DNA of 64,000 nucleotides from Methylobacterium gregans (lineage in GTDB: Bacteria; Pseudomonadota; Alphaproteobacteria; Rhizobiales; Beijerinckiaceae), in contig NZ_BPQM01000027.1 of NCBI RefSeq assembly GCF_022179245.1, positions 44,779-108,778 of the forward strand, read 5' to 3'. Below, piece after piece: positions 16,485 to 26,864 of this stretch (its first letter is position 1; each line of letters begins with the position of its first letter). The notes under the pieces are model-generated. The model did no database searches. It was not told the origin of the DNA and was given only the letters and a program-made list of their open reading frames with translations. Position numbers and translations under genes: made by a program.

Positions 16485-17399
16485 TTAGGAAAACAGCAGC
16501 GTCGAGAGCTTGCGCCGGCCGCGGATCGTGTCCGGATCCATCACGCCCCAGGCCTCGAAGAACTGCAGCAGCTGCTTGCGGGCGCCGTCCTCGTTCCAGT
16601 CGCGGTCGCGGCGGCGGATCTCGATCAGGTGGTCGACGGCGGCCGAGCGGTCGCCCCGGGCGGCCAGCCCCAGCGCGAGGTCGAAGCGGGCCTGATGGTC
16701 GTCCGGGTTCGCCTCGACCTGGGCCTGGAGCCCGGCGAGGTCGCCGAGCGAGGCGGCCTGCTCGGCGAGTTCCAGCGCCGCCCGGATGCCGGCGAGAGCC
16801 GGATCGTTGGCCTTGGCCTCCGGCACCATGGCGAGCACCTGCCGGGCGTTCTCCAACTCTCCGGCGTCGAGCTGGATCTTGGCCAGGCCCGCGAGCGCCG
16901 GGACGTTGTCGGGCTCCTGCTCCAGGATCGCGGCGTAGATCTCGGAGGCGCCCGCGAGGTCGCCTTCCGCGATCAGGCGGGTCGCCTCCTCGAGCGCCGC
17001 CTCGATCGGGCTCGGGCCGGCCGGGCCGGCGAGGCGGGCGATGAACTCCTTCACCTGGCTCTCGGGCACCGCGCCCATGAAGCCGTCGACCGGCTGGCCG
17101 CGCTGGAAGGCGATGACCGCGGGGATCGACTGGATGCCGAGCTGCCCGGCGATGGACGGGTGCTCGTCGATGTTCATCTTGACGAGCACGACCGCGCCGC
17201 CCGCCGCCGTGACGGCCTTCTCCAGCACGGGGGTGAGCTGCTTGCAGGGCCCGCACCAGGGCGCCCAGAAATCGACCAGCACCGGGCGGTTCATCGACTC
17301 GGCGATGACGTCCTGCCGGAAGGTGGCGGTGGTGGTGTCCTTGATCAGGTCGGCCGCGCCGGGCTTCGGCGCGTCGCCGGCGGGGAAGTCGTTGAGCAT
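16485..17399 (-). CDS. Thioredoxin-TPR protein (YbbN/CnoX-like)
   Basis: This 304-residue protein has a thioredoxin domain (about 20-125) with an intact WCGPC site (Cys49, Cys52), followed by tetratricopeptide-like repeats to the C terminus. E. coli YbbN/CnoX has the same layout but lacks the CGPC site and works as a chaperone-linked holdase. Here redox activity looks possible. It is probably the first gene of an operon with the Lon-N and Trm112 proteins. Cytosolic, since no signal peptide is seen. The start at ATG 17399 fits family length. Confidence 0.92.
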   Translation of the reverse strand: MLNDFPAGDAPKPGAADLIKDTTTATFRQDVIAESMNRPVLVDFWAPWCGPCKQLTPVLEKAVTAAGGAVVLVKMNIDEHPSIAGQLGIQSIPAVIAFQRGQPVDGFMGAVPESQVKEFIARLAGPAGPSPIEAALEEATRLIAEGDLAGASEIYAAILEQEPDNVPALAGLAKIQLDAGELENARQVLAMVPEAKANDPALAGIRAALELAEQAASLGDLAGLQAQVEANPDDHQARFDLALGLAARGDRSAAVDHLIEIRRRDRDWNEDGARKQLLQFFEAWGVMDPDTIRGRRKLSTLLFS

Positions 17400-17585
17400 C
17401 GGGTCGAGCCTCGGGTCTGGTCGGGCCCGCCGGGCAGGGCTTCTCGCGAGATCACGCGCGTCAAAGGACCCTGCTCGACGGTTCGGTCGCGCGTCGTACC
17501 GGCCCGCGCGCCGTGCGACGTTGCGGACCGTTGCGTAGATGGGACGGGCGGACCGGATTGACCAGCCCGGCCGCAGCCCCGCGCG

Positions 17586-18083
17586 CTACTTCGCGGCGCC
17601 CGGCGCGGGCCCGCCCTCCGGCGGCTTGGCCGTCGCTCTGGCGTCCGTCACGAAGGTGCCCGCGTAGGTGGTGTTGTCCCCGGGCGCGGTCGCCTCGCAG
17701 GTGATCGCGGTCTTGCTCGGCTCCGGCGTCGAGAAGCGGCAGGCGCCCACCGCCATGACCGGTCCCTGCGCCGCGCCGGCCTTGCCCGGGACGACGAGGC
17801 TGATCGGCTGGAGGGGATCCGTTTCCTCCGTGCGCTCCTGCTGGGCGCCGCTGCCGCCGAAGCTCAGGGTCTGGCCGTCCTCGGCCGCGAAGTCGAAGCT
17901 CGTGCGGTTGCGCGCGACCGTGTTGGTCAGCACGTCCTTGCAGGCGTCGCTGAGGTCCTTGCCGGCGATCACCAGCTTCTCGCAGGTGCCCTCCAGCTTG
18001 ATCGCGGTCTGCGCCGCGGCCGGCGAGACGAGGCCGAGCAGGAGGAGGACGGGCGCAAGGTTTCGGGGCGTCATGAGCGTCAT
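17586..18083 (-). CDS. Secreted hypothetical protein
   Basis: This 165-residue protein has a signal peptide (MTPRNLAPVLLLLGLVSPAAAQ). The mature part has four cysteines, in GTCEKL, DACKD, GACRF and ITCEA, probably forming two disulfides, and a Pro/Gly tail. Either ATG 18083 or ATG 18074 may start it. No family is recognised. It lies between the thioredoxin-TPR operon and the glutathione-transferase-like gene, all on the minus strand but well spaced. Confidence 0.7.
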   Translation of the reverse strand: MTLMTPRNLAPVLLLLGLVSPAAAQTAIKLEGTCEKLVIAGKDLSDACKDVLTNTVARNRTSFDFAAEDGQTLSFGGSGAQQERTEETDPLQPISLVVPGKAGAAQGPVMAVGACRFSTPEPSKTAITCEATAPGDNTTYAGTFVTDARATAKPPEGGPAPGAAK

Positions 18084-18128
18084 GCCGGCTGATCTAGTGA
18101 AGGAACGGTCGCCGTCGAGATCCCTGTC

Positions 18129-19106
18129 TCAGGTTGCGAACCGCAAGGCCCGGTCGTTCGGCGCGGCGAAGTCGAGCCGGGGCCCGAGCGGCACGATGCG
18201 GGTCGGGTTGATGGTGGTGTGGCTCCAATAATAGTGCCGCTTGATGTGGTCGAGGTTCACCGTCCCGGCCACGCCCGGCAGGGCGTAGAGGTCGCGCAGG
18301 TAGTTCGACAGGTTCGGGTAGTCGGCGATGCGCTGCCGGTTGCACTTGAAGTGCCCGACATAGACCGCGTCGAACCGCACCAGCGTGGTGAACAGGCGGA
18401 TGTCGGCCTCGGTGAGCCGGCCGCCGCAGAGATAGCGGCCCCGGTCGAGGCGCTCTTCCAGCGCGTCGAGTTCCGCGAACAGGGCCTCGTAGGCCTCCGC
18501 ATAGGCCTCCTCGGTGGTGGCGAAGCCCGCGCGGTAGACGCCGTTGTTCACCCGCTCGTAGACCCGCGCGTTGATCGCGTCGATCTCAGGCCGCAGGTCG
18601 GCGGGGTAGAGGTCGGGGTCGCCCGCGCCGAAGGCGTCGTTGAGCATGCGGATGATCTCGGACGACTCGTTCGACACGATGGTGCCGCGCCGCTTGTCCC
18701 AGAGGACGGGCACCGTCACGCGGCCCGTGTAGTGCGGATCGGCCTTCAGGTAGACCTCGTAGAGGCGCCGTGCGCCGTGGAGCGCGTCCGGCGTCGCGCC
18801 GGGCCTATCGCCGAAGACCCAGCCCTCCGCGCCCATGTGCGGATCGACCACCGAGACGGAGATCGCCGCCTCCAGCCCCTTGAGCGCGCGCACGATCAGG
18901 GTGCGGTGCGCCCACGGACAGGCGAGCGCGACGTAGAGGTGATAGCGCCCGGCCTCGCCCCGGAAGCCCCCCTCCCCCGAGGGACCGGGCGCGCCGTCGG
19001 CCGTCACCCAGTTGCGGAAGGCCGAGGCCTTGCGCTCGAAGCGGCCACCGGTGGACATCGTATCGTACCACTGGTCCTGCCAGACGCCGTCGACCAGCAA
19101 ACCCAT
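18129..19106 (-). CDS. Glutathionyl-hydroquinone reductase (Xi-class GST)
   Basis: This 325-residue enzyme probably removes glutathione from glutathionyl-hydroquinones. The catalytic Cys63 lies in ALACPWAHRT, the hallmark of the YqjG/ECM4 family. The SNESSEII glutathione-contact segment and the C-terminal helical domain (RLTEADIRLFTTLVRFDAVYVGHFKCN) are intact. GGGAGG precedes the ATG at 19106. A longer upstream frame is not supported. It is cytosolic and stands alone. Confidence 0.94.
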   Translation of the reverse strand: MGLLVDGVWQDQWYDTMSTGGRFERKASAFRNWVTADGAPGPSGEGGFRGEAGRYHLYVALACPWAHRTLIVRALKGLEAAISVSVVDPHMGAEGWVFGDRPGATPDALHGARRLYEVYLKADPHYTGRVTVPVLWDKRRGTIVSNESSEIIRMLNDAFGAGDPDLYPADLRPEIDAINARVYERVNNGVYRAGFATTEEAYAEAYEALFAELDALEERLDRGRYLCGGRLTEADIRLFTTLVRFDAVYVGHFKCNRQRIADYPNLSNYLRDLYALPGVAGTVNLDHIKRHYYWSHTTINPTRIVPLGPRLDFAAPNDRALRFAT

Positions 19107-19284
19107 CGCCGCCTCCCGTCGCCCGACCCAGGCACGCCGCCATGGCCATGAGATGGGCGCATACCAGGGTCCGAAAAGCCCGGAAGAGACATGAAAACGC
19201 GCACGAACGGTCCATTTTCTGCTTTGTGCAGCGCACTCGTTTGTGCGTCGCACCATGAGCCGCACATGCTGCGCGGAGCCGTCG

Positions 19285-19509
19285 ATGTCGTTTGCCCTCA
19301 CCCTGCCCGTTGCCGAGGCTTCCCTCTTCACCTTCGGCTGCCTGCTGATCCACGCCCTGCGTCGCCACGCGGATATCGTGACGGGCGCGCTCGCCTGTCT
19401 GCTGGTGCTCGTCACGCTGCTGCTGGCGGTGGCCGGCACGCCGGAGCCTGTGCTGCGGGCGCAAGCCCTCGCGCTGGAGAACGGCGAGGCGATGCAGTTC
19501 CTCAACTAG
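19285..19509 (+). CDS. Small membrane protein
   Basis: This 74-residue protein has two hydrophobic segments (about 8-20 and 30-48, LACLLVLVTLLLAVAG) with a positive connecting stretch RRHADIV, then a polar tail. GGAG lies six bases before the ATG at 19285. An ATG at 19243 would extend it by 14 residues without a better ribosome site. No family is recognised. Its last 8 bp overlap the 3' end of the convergent AlgX-like gene. Confidence 0.55.
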   Translation: MSFALTLPVAEASLFTFGCLLIHALRRHADIVTGALACLLVLVTLLLAVAGTPEPVLRAQALALENGEAMQFLN

Positions 19510-20437
19510 GCGGGGTCCCGTTCGGCCAGGGCGGCGTCCTGCCCCTCCGGCAGCCGGCCGCCACGTCGAAATCGTCCGCAGGCAGGCGGGCGAGGAAACG
19601 CTCGGCCAACTCGAACAGCAGGATGTCGGGCTTCACGCGCGCGATGTAGTCCCAGTCGAGCGCCGCCGACCAGACGAAGTGCACCTCGGAAAAACTCTCC
19701 GCGAGGTAGCCGGTCAGCAGGATCGGCGAGAAATGCGCGCAGGAATCGCCGAACAGCATGATGCGGCGCGGGTCCGGCGCCCGCGCGTTCCGGTAGACCA
19801 CGTGAGCGCCGACATGCAGGTCCTGGGCGCGACCCAGCGCCTCGTAGGCCGCGAGCAAGGACCCGGTCTCGGCCCGCACGGCGTCGCGCAGGATGCGCGG
19901 GCGCCGCAGGCGCTCGGTCGGCCGGTGCGGCACCTTCTCGCCGAGATCGAGCACCGTCTCGTGCGCGAAGTCGGGCCGCTCGGCGATGTCGGCGGGCGGC
20001 ACGGCGGCCAGCGCCCGCATGATCGCCCGGTAGGCGAGCAGGCAGCCCTCGACCGTCCAATGGGTGTCGGTACGCTGGTAGAGCGGCACCGGCCCGTCGC
20101 GGGCGGCGCGCAACGGAGCCAGCAGGTCGAGATAGTAGGGCTTGCCGGCGAGCCGCCGGGCGAGCCGGCGCGTCGAGGCCTGCGCCGGGTCGTAGGGCAG
20201 GCCGTGGGTCAGGTTCTCGTAGACCGAGAGCTTCTCCGGCACGATCACGTGCAGGCAGCGGATGCCGAGCCGGGCGGCGCGGGCGGCGCGCGCCTCCATC
20301 AGCCGGGCCCATCCCCGCATCAGCCACCAGTGGCGCAGGCCCCGCGCGTAGCGGTCCATGACGCGGTTGCTGCCCCCCGTGAGGAACAGCCAGCCCTCGC
20401 GCCCCTCGTGCACGGTGTCCCAGCGTTTTCTGAACAT
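19502..20437 (-). CDS. AlgX/AlgJ-like SGNH hydrolase family protein
   Basis: This 311-residue protein resembles the acetyltransferase domain of AlgX/AlgJ (PF16822 type), which O-acetylates exopolysaccharides. The N-terminal EGREGWLFLTGG motif is present. The catalytic Asp-His are in RTDTHW (D124, H126) and the nucleophile is S232 in FGDSCAHF. There is no clear signal peptide or membrane anchor, unlike AlgX/AlgJ, so it may act in the cytoplasm or be anchored by partners. No polysaccharide genes are nearby. The substrate is unknown. Confidence 0.8.
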   Translation of the reverse strand: MFRKRWDTVHEGREGWLFLTGGSNRVMDRYARGLRHWWLMRGWARLMEARAARAARLGIRCLHVIVPEKLSVYENLTHGLPYDPAQASTRRLARRLAGKPYYLDLLAPLRAARDGPVPLYQRTDTHWTVEGCLLAYRAIMRALAAVPPADIAERPDFAHETVLDLGEKVPHRPTERLRRPRILRDAVRAETGSLLAAYEALGRAQDLHVGAHVVYRNARAPDPRRIMLFGDSCAHFSPILLTGYLAESFSEVHFVWSAALDWDYIARVKPDILLFELAERFLARLPADDFDVAAGCRRGRTPPWPNGTPPS

Positions 20438-20511
20438 GCGGGTGCTTTAGCCGCGGGGTCCGGGTCGCGATAGGCCGGAGCTTGGCCGTGCGGTGCGGCG
20501 TTCCGCACAGG

Positions 20512-21621
20512 ATGGAACCCGCCCTCGCCGAGAAGCCGCTCCGGACCGCACCTGCCGACCGTCCGGCCCGGCTCTGGCGCCCGCGGCGCGTCCTGGTGAC
20601 GCCCGCCGCCCTGGAGCACGCCCACGGCCGCGCCATGCTGTCCCGGGCCGAGGCCTTGGGGCTGCCGGTCGAGCGGCTCGCCTCGAACCGTCTCACGGGC
20701 CTGCGCCGGCCCGATCCCCGCCGGGCCTATGCGGAGGCCAAGGCGACGCTCGCCCTCGTCGTCGCGCCGCCGACCAAGCTGAAGCTCCAGCCGATCCCGC
20801 CCTCGGCCGACTGGCGCTTCGACCTCGCGGAGGGCTGCCCGGCCCACTGCCAGTACTGCTATCTGGCCGGCTCGCTCTCCGGCCCGCCGGTGACGCGGGC
20901 CTACGCCAATCTCGACGCGATCCTGGGAAACCTCGCCGCCTATGCGGGGCGCGGGGCCGTCACCTCGGCCTCGGAGGCGCGGAGCCACGAGGGCACCACC
21001 TTCGAGGCCTCCTGCTACACCGACCCGCTCGGCATCGAGCACCTGACCGGCTCGCTCTCGGCGGCGATCCGGCATTTCGGCGCCTGGGAGGCGCCGGTGC
21101 AACTCCGCTTCACCACCAAGTTCGCGGCGGTCGAGCCGCTGCTCGATCTTCCCCACGGGCGGCGCACCCGCATCCGCTTCTCGGTGAACGCGCGGGGCGC
21201 CGCCCGCTACGAGGGCGGCACCGCCTCCCTCGACGCGCGGCTGCGGGCGATGCGCCTGGCCGCGCGCGCCGGCTACCCCGTCGGGCTCACGGTCGCGCCG
21301 ATCCTGCCGATCCCCGACTGGCCGGCGGCCTACGCGGCGCTGATCCGGGACGCGGCCGACGCGCTCGCCGGCGTGCCCGATCTCGACCTGACGGCGGAGC
21401 TGATCACCCACCGCTTCACGCCGGGCTCGAAGGAGGTTCTTCAGGGCTGGTATCCGGGCTCAGACCTGCCGCTCGACGAGGCGGAGCGGACGCGGAAGTT
21501 CACGAAGTTCGGCTCAGTGAAGTACGTGCTGCCGAAGGCGCTGATGGCGGAGATGCGCGCCGCGCTCCACGCGGCGCTCGCCCGCGACCTGCCGGCCGCC
21601 CGCGTGCTCTACTGGACCTGA
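20512..21621 (+). CDS. Spore photoproduct lyase family radical SAM protein
   Basis: This 369-residue protein has the radical SAM motif CxxxCxxC (C109, C113, C116 in EGCPAHCQYCYLAG). The segment FEASCYTDPLGIEHLTGSL keeps Cys168, which aligns with Cys141 of Bacillus SplB, the hydrogen donor in repair of the UV thymine dimer 'spore photoproduct'. The organism is not expected to sporulate, so it may repair other DNA damage. No phage or spore genes are nearby. The ATG at 20512 is preferred. It lies 27 bp upstream of a 2H phosphoesterase gene. Confidence 0.87.
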   Translation: MEPALAEKPLRTAPADRPARLWRPRRVLVTPAALEHAHGRAMLSRAEALGLPVERLASNRLTGLRRPDPRRAYAEAKATLALVVAPPTKLKLQPIPPSADWRFDLAEGCPAHCQYCYLAGSLSGPPVTRAYANLDAILGNLAAYAGRGAVTSASEARSHEGTTFEASCYTDPLGIEHLTGSLSAAIRHFGAWEAPVQLRFTTKFAAVEPLLDLPHGRRTRIRFSVNARGAARYEGGTASLDARLRAMRLAARAGYPVGLTVAPILPIPDWPAAYAALIRDAADALAGVPDLDLTAELITHRFTPGSKEVLQGWYPGSDLPLDEAERTRKFTKFGSVKYVLPKALMAEMRAALHAALARDLPAARVLYWT

Positions 21622-21648
21622 GCGGTCACCGCGCCATCTCGGGATCCG

Positions 21649-22164
21649 ATGTCCGACGCGCCCCTCATCCTGACCCTCGCCTTCGACGAAGCCACCTTCG
21701 GGCGGTTCGACGGGTTGCGGCGGCGCCACTTCCCCGAAGCGATCAACTTCATCCCGGCCCATGCCACCCTGTTCCACCACCTGCCGGGCGACCGGGAGCG
21801 GGCGGTGATCGAGACGGTGGCGAGCTTGGCCCGCACCGTGCCGCCGCCTGCCGTCGCGGTGACGGGCCTGCGCTTCACCGGGCGCGGCGTCGCCTACGTG
21901 CTGGAATCGGAAGCCCTCGCGGCCTTCCGAGCCCGGCTGGCACAGGCCTTCGCCGACCATCTCACGCCGCAGGACGCCCAGGGCTGGCGCCCGCACGTCA
22001 CGGTGCAGAACAAGGTCGATCCGAAGATCGCCCGCGCGCTCCACGCCGATCTGCAGCAGGGCTTTGCGCCCTTCCGGTTCACCGCGCCGGGCCTGCTGCT
22101 CTGGCGCTATCTCGGCGGTCCCTGGGAGGAGGTCTCCCGCTTGTCCTTCGGAGAGAACGCGTGA
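21649..22164 (+). CDS. 2'-5' RNA ligase / 2H phosphoesterase family protein
   Basis: This 171-residue protein has two HxTx motifs (HATL at residues 38-41 and HVTV near 118) that form the active site of the 2H phosphoesterase superfamily (LigT, ThpR, CPDases). Members act on 2',3'-cyclic or 2'-5' RNA phosphates. The physiological substrate is unknown. Its stop overlaps the GTG start of the PAP2 gene (GTGA), so these two are coupled, and the SPL-like gene upstream is probably in the same operon. Confidence 0.85.
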   Translation: MSDAPLILTLAFDEATFGRFDGLRRRHFPEAINFIPAHATLFHHLPGDRERAVIETVASLARTVPPPAVAVTGLRFTGRGVAYVLESEALAAFRARLAQAFADHLTPQDAQGWRPHVTVQNKVDPKIARALHADLQQGFAPFRFTAPGLLLWRYLGGPWEEVSRLSFGENA

Positions 22165-22919
22165 GGGCCTACGAGCATATCCGCGGCAACCCGCTCACCG
22201 GCCGCGCCATGCGGGTCTGGCTGCGCTTCCGCCTCAACGAGGTCGGTCCGCTGGTCGCGCTGCTCACCGTGAGCACGCTCGGCTACGGCTTCTTCGCGCT
22301 GGCCCAGGAGGTCGGCGAGGGCTCGACCGAGGCGCTCGACCGCAAGATCCTGCTCTCCTTGCGCAACCCCGCCGACCTCTCCGACCCGATCGGGCCGCGC
22401 TGGCTCGAGGAGACGATGCGCGACATCACCGGGCTCGGCAGCGTCTTCACCATCGTGTTCCTCACGGGCGCGGTGGCGGCCTACCTCGCTCTGTCCGGGA
22501 AGCTGCGGATCGGCGCCTTCGTGATCGGCGCGGTCGGCGGCGGCGAGATCGTCTCGACGGTGCTGAAGCTGTTCTACCACCGGCCGCGGCCGGACCTCGT
22601 GCCCCACGGCATGGAGGTGTTCACCGCGAGCTTCCCCTCCGGCCACGCCATGATGTCGGCGATCGCCTACCTGACGCTGGCGACGCTGCTCGCGCGCATC
22701 GACCCGCGCCGACGGGTGAAGGCGCTGGTGCTGTTCCTCGGCGTGGCCATGACGGTGCTGGTGGGGGTCAGCCGGGTCTATCTCGGCGTGCACTGGCCGA
22801 GCGACGTCCTGGCCGGCTGGTGCGTCGGCGCCGCCTGGGCGGCGCTCTGCTGGTTCGTGGCCCTGCAGCTCCAGCGCCGGGGCGAGGTCGAGGCGCCGGA
22901 CCCGCCGCCGCGGGCCTGA
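22161..22919 (+). CDS. PAP2 family phosphatase, membrane
   Basis: This 252-residue protein has about five or six membrane helices and the three PAP2 motifs: KLFYHRPRP, the central PSGH, and SRVYLGVHWPSD. It would dephosphorylate a lipid phosphate (phosphatidic acid, undecaprenyl diphosphate or similar) on the periplasmic side. It starts with GTG within the stop of the 2H phosphoesterase gene. A link between RNA/DNA enzymes and a lipid phosphatase is not obvious. Confidence 0.92.
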   Translation: MRAYEHIRGNPLTGRAMRVWLRFRLNEVGPLVALLTVSTLGYGFFALAQEVGEGSTEALDRKILLSLRNPADLSDPIGPRWLEETMRDITGLGSVFTIVFLTGAVAAYLALSGKLRIGAFVIGAVGGGEIVSTVLKLFYHRPRPDLVPHGMEVFTASFPSGHAMMSAIAYLTLATLLARIDPRRRVKALVLFLGVAMTVLVGVSRVYLGVHWPSDVLAGWCVGAAWAALCWFVALQLQRRGEVEAPDPPPRA

Positions 22920-22931
22920 CCGGGTCGGGCG

Positions 22932-23930
22932 CTACTCGGCGACCGGGATCCCCGCCCCCGGCGCGTCGGGGTTCATGCCCTCGACGGGCGGCTTCCGGCG
23001 CGGGCGCGGGGTCGCCGCGGCGGCGGCCGGCGGCGCGGCAGTGTTCACGCCGAGGCGCGTGGCCAGCGCCAGCGCCCGGTTCTCGGTGAAGCGCAGGTGG
23101 CAGAAGCCGTGCGCGCCCTCGCGGGCGTAAGTCCGGCAGAGCTGCTCCCGGTCGGAGGAGAAGGCCGCCTGCTCGGTCACGATCGGGCGCACGTCCTCGC
23201 GCCGCGCCCGCTGGGTCATCAGCTTGTAATTGTCCCGCACCGCCTTGTCGGCGACGCCGCGGGCGGTGTCGAACTCCGCCGAGCGCGGGATCAGTCCCGC
23301 GGCGACCGGGCCCCACAGCCCCTTCGGCGTGGTGGTGCAATCGGCCGCCGAGAAGGTGCAGGTCTGGCCGGGCCCGAGGGGCGTCACGAGGAGGCCGCCC
23401 TCCGTCACGTCGAAGCGCAGCGGGCACTCGGCCCCCGCCGCCTCGAACCGCGGCACGCCCTCGGGCCGCCCCTCCGACGAGAGGGTGACGGGGTTGCCGT
23501 TCGCCAGCGGCACCGCGCAGGACTCGGTCGGCTGCGAGACCTTGGTGCCCGGGAGGGTGATGCGCGCGGTCGTCGCCGTGCCGGCGCGCTCCAGCTTCAG
23601 CTTGCCCGAGAGGCCGTTGAGCTGGAGTTCCTGGCCGAGGATCGCGTCCTCGCTCGGCACCTTCAGCACCACGGGCTTCGGCGGCGCGGCCGGGCGCGGC
23701 GCCTCGGCTGCGGGGGCGTTCGGGTCGGCCGGCAACGGGTCGCCCGGCATCGGCGCGGGCGGGGGGGCGGGCGCGCCACCCGGCACGCCGCGGGGCGGCA
23801 CCGGGGGCTTGGCCGCGCGGCCGATCCCGAAGAGCTCCTCGAAGAAGTTCTGGGCCTGCGCCGCGGGCGTCGGCGCCGTCGCGGCGGCGAGGCCGAGGAG
23901 GGGGATCAGGAAGCTGCGGGTCGGACGCAT
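22932..23930 (-). CDS. Secreted hypothetical protein, Pro-rich
   Basis: This 332-residue protein has a signal peptide (MRPTRSFLIPLLGLAAATAP), a Pro/Ala-rich linker (about 40-95), a beta-rich domain with cysteines in ESCAVP, AECPLRF and QTCTFSAADCTT, and a C-terminal helical part (YKLMTQRARRE, QLCRTYAREGAHGFCHLRFTENRALAL). AAGGA precedes the ATG at 23930. It is probably periplasmic. No family is recognised, although related proteins appear confined to this group. It converges with the PAP2 gene. Confidence 0.75.
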   Translation of the reverse strand: MRPTRSFLIPLLGLAAATAPTPAAQAQNFFEELFGIGRAAKPPVPPRGVPGGAPAPPPAPMPGDPLPADPNAPAAEAPRPAAPPKPVVLKVPSEDAILGQELQLNGLSGKLKLERAGTATTARITLPGTKVSQPTESCAVPLANGNPVTLSSEGRPEGVPRFEAAGAECPLRFDVTEGGLLVTPLGPGQTCTFSAADCTTTPKGLWGPVAAGLIPRSAEFDTARGVADKAVRDNYKLMTQRARREDVRPIVTEQAAFSSDREQLCRTYAREGAHGFCHLRFTENRALALATRLGVNTAAPPAAAAATPRPRRKPPVEGMNPDAPGAGIPVAE

Positions 23931-24382
23931 CGAGTCCTTCGAGGCAGAAACAGGCATGGCAACAGGCATGGCGCGCACCGTGCGCCCGGTACCCGCCTCC
24001 CTGACGGCAGGGTGGGCGCCGTCGTGCGGCGGCGTCCCAACGCTAACACGCCATCGATGGCGCGGGCGTGGCAGCGGAGCAACAAAATGCGGGTGCACCG
24101 GCGCGGTCGCGACGGTGCGACGACGCCGATTCCTCAAACCCCTCAAGGCGATGGTCCCGCCGTGACCGGAATCGCACGTGCGCTGCGGCTTTGCCTTGCG
24201 GCCTCCAGGGCCCCTTCTTATATCCGCTGCGACACGGGATTAAGCGCGGGTTTTTCGCCGGCTCCGGCCCTTGATCCGCCCCCCCTCCCGTACGCACATC
24301 ACCAAACGTCGCACCGCCATGGGCCGAGCTGCTTCGGGGCTCGGCGGTCTGCTTGAACACGAACCAACAGAGGGATCCCACC
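23931..24382. other. Region upstream of dnaK
   Basis: There are 452 bp between the divergent secreted protein gene and dnaK with no convincing gene. The part nearest dnaK (about 24190-24360) is slightly less GC-rich and should carry the heat-shock promoter. A possible sigma-32-type site is listed separately. Confidence 0.5.
24195..24225 (+). promoter_or_regulatory. Possible heat-shock (RpoH) promoter of dnaK
   Basis: CTTGCG (24195-24200) followed by CCCCTTCTTATAT (24211-24223) resembles the RpoH consensus CTTGAA / CCCCATNT. The match and the spacing are imperfect. A 160-nt leader to the dnaK ATG would follow. Confidence 0.3.
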
Positions 24383-26302
<1,920 letters not shown>

Positions 26303-26329
26303 TCTTCCGTATCTTCAAGATGCCGACGG

Positions 26330-26357
26330 GGGGCCGGAGCGATCCGGCCCCTTTTTT
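26330..26357 (+). terminator. Rho-independent terminator of dnaK
   Basis: GGGGCCGGA (26330-26338) pairs perfectly with TCCGGCCCC (26343-26351) over a GCGA loop and is followed by six T's. It lies 27 bp past the dnaK stop. Confidence 0.92.
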
Positions 26358-26437
26358 GTGCCCGCACGGATGACCGCCCCGGTATCCGCGTGTGTTCGCC
26401 ACGGCGCAAGAACCGCGTCCGCGAACAGTTTTTCTCT

Positions 26438-26461
26438 GAACGGCTGGCGGGCTGAGACGTT
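26438..26461 (+). promoter_or_regulatory. Possible EcfG (general stress) promoter
   Basis: TGAAC (from 26437), a 16-nt spacer and CGTT (26458-26461) match the EcfG consensus GGAAC-N16/17-CGTT except at the first base. The start codon at 26498 lies about 36 nt downstream. Confidence 0.38.
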
Positions 26462-26497
26462 GTCAGCCACGCAACACCGAACGGAGGGAAAACCGCC

Positions 26498-26785
26498 ATG
26501 CAGATCAAGACGATCGCCGTCGCCGCCTCGCTGGTCCTCGGCCTCTCGGACGCCGCGCTCGCCCAGAGCACGCAGCCGGGCGCGGCCGGCGCCAGCGACC
26601 CGGCCATGCGCAGCGGCCAGGGCACGGATCGCTCGATGAACCGGATGGACCCGAACACCAGCCCGGGCAGCACCGGCACGACCGGCCGCGCGGGCGGCAT
26701 GGGCAACATGGGCGGCGGCACCGGCACCAGCAGCAACACCGGTGTCGGCCTGGGCAACCAGGGCGCCAACCAGGGCGCGCGCTAG
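26498..26785 (+). CDS. Small secreted low-complexity protein
   Basis: This 95-residue protein has a signal peptide ([23 protein letters not shown]) and a mature part of Gly, Ser, Thr, Asn, Met and Ala ([17 protein letters not shown]). It has no cysteine and is probably disordered. GGAGGG lies upstream of the ATG. A possible EcfG-type promoter precedes it and a good terminator follows, so it appears to be its own transcription unit. It resembles the secreted proteins at 4.1 and 4.8 kb in type, but not obviously in sequence. Confidence 0.75.
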   Translation: MQIKTIAVAASLVLGLSDAALAQSTQPGAAGASDPAMRSGQGTDRSMNRMDPNTSPGSTGTTGRAGGMGNMGGGTGTSSNTGVGLGNQGANQGAR

Positions 26786-26816
26786 TAAGCGGCGCGCCAC
26801 GTCCGAAGAGATCGGC

Positions 26817-26844
26817 AGGGTCGGGGGTCTCCCCCGGCCCTTTT
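26817..26844 (+). terminator. Rho-independent terminator
   Basis: AGGGTCGGGGG (26817-26827) pairs with CCCCCGGCCCT (26831-26841), with one G-T wobble, over a TCT loop. TTTT (26841-26844) overlaps the end of the stem. It ends the small secreted protein unit and lies just before the next gene. Confidence 0.75.
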
Positions 26845-26864
26845 CCGTGCGGGAAGCGACCATC

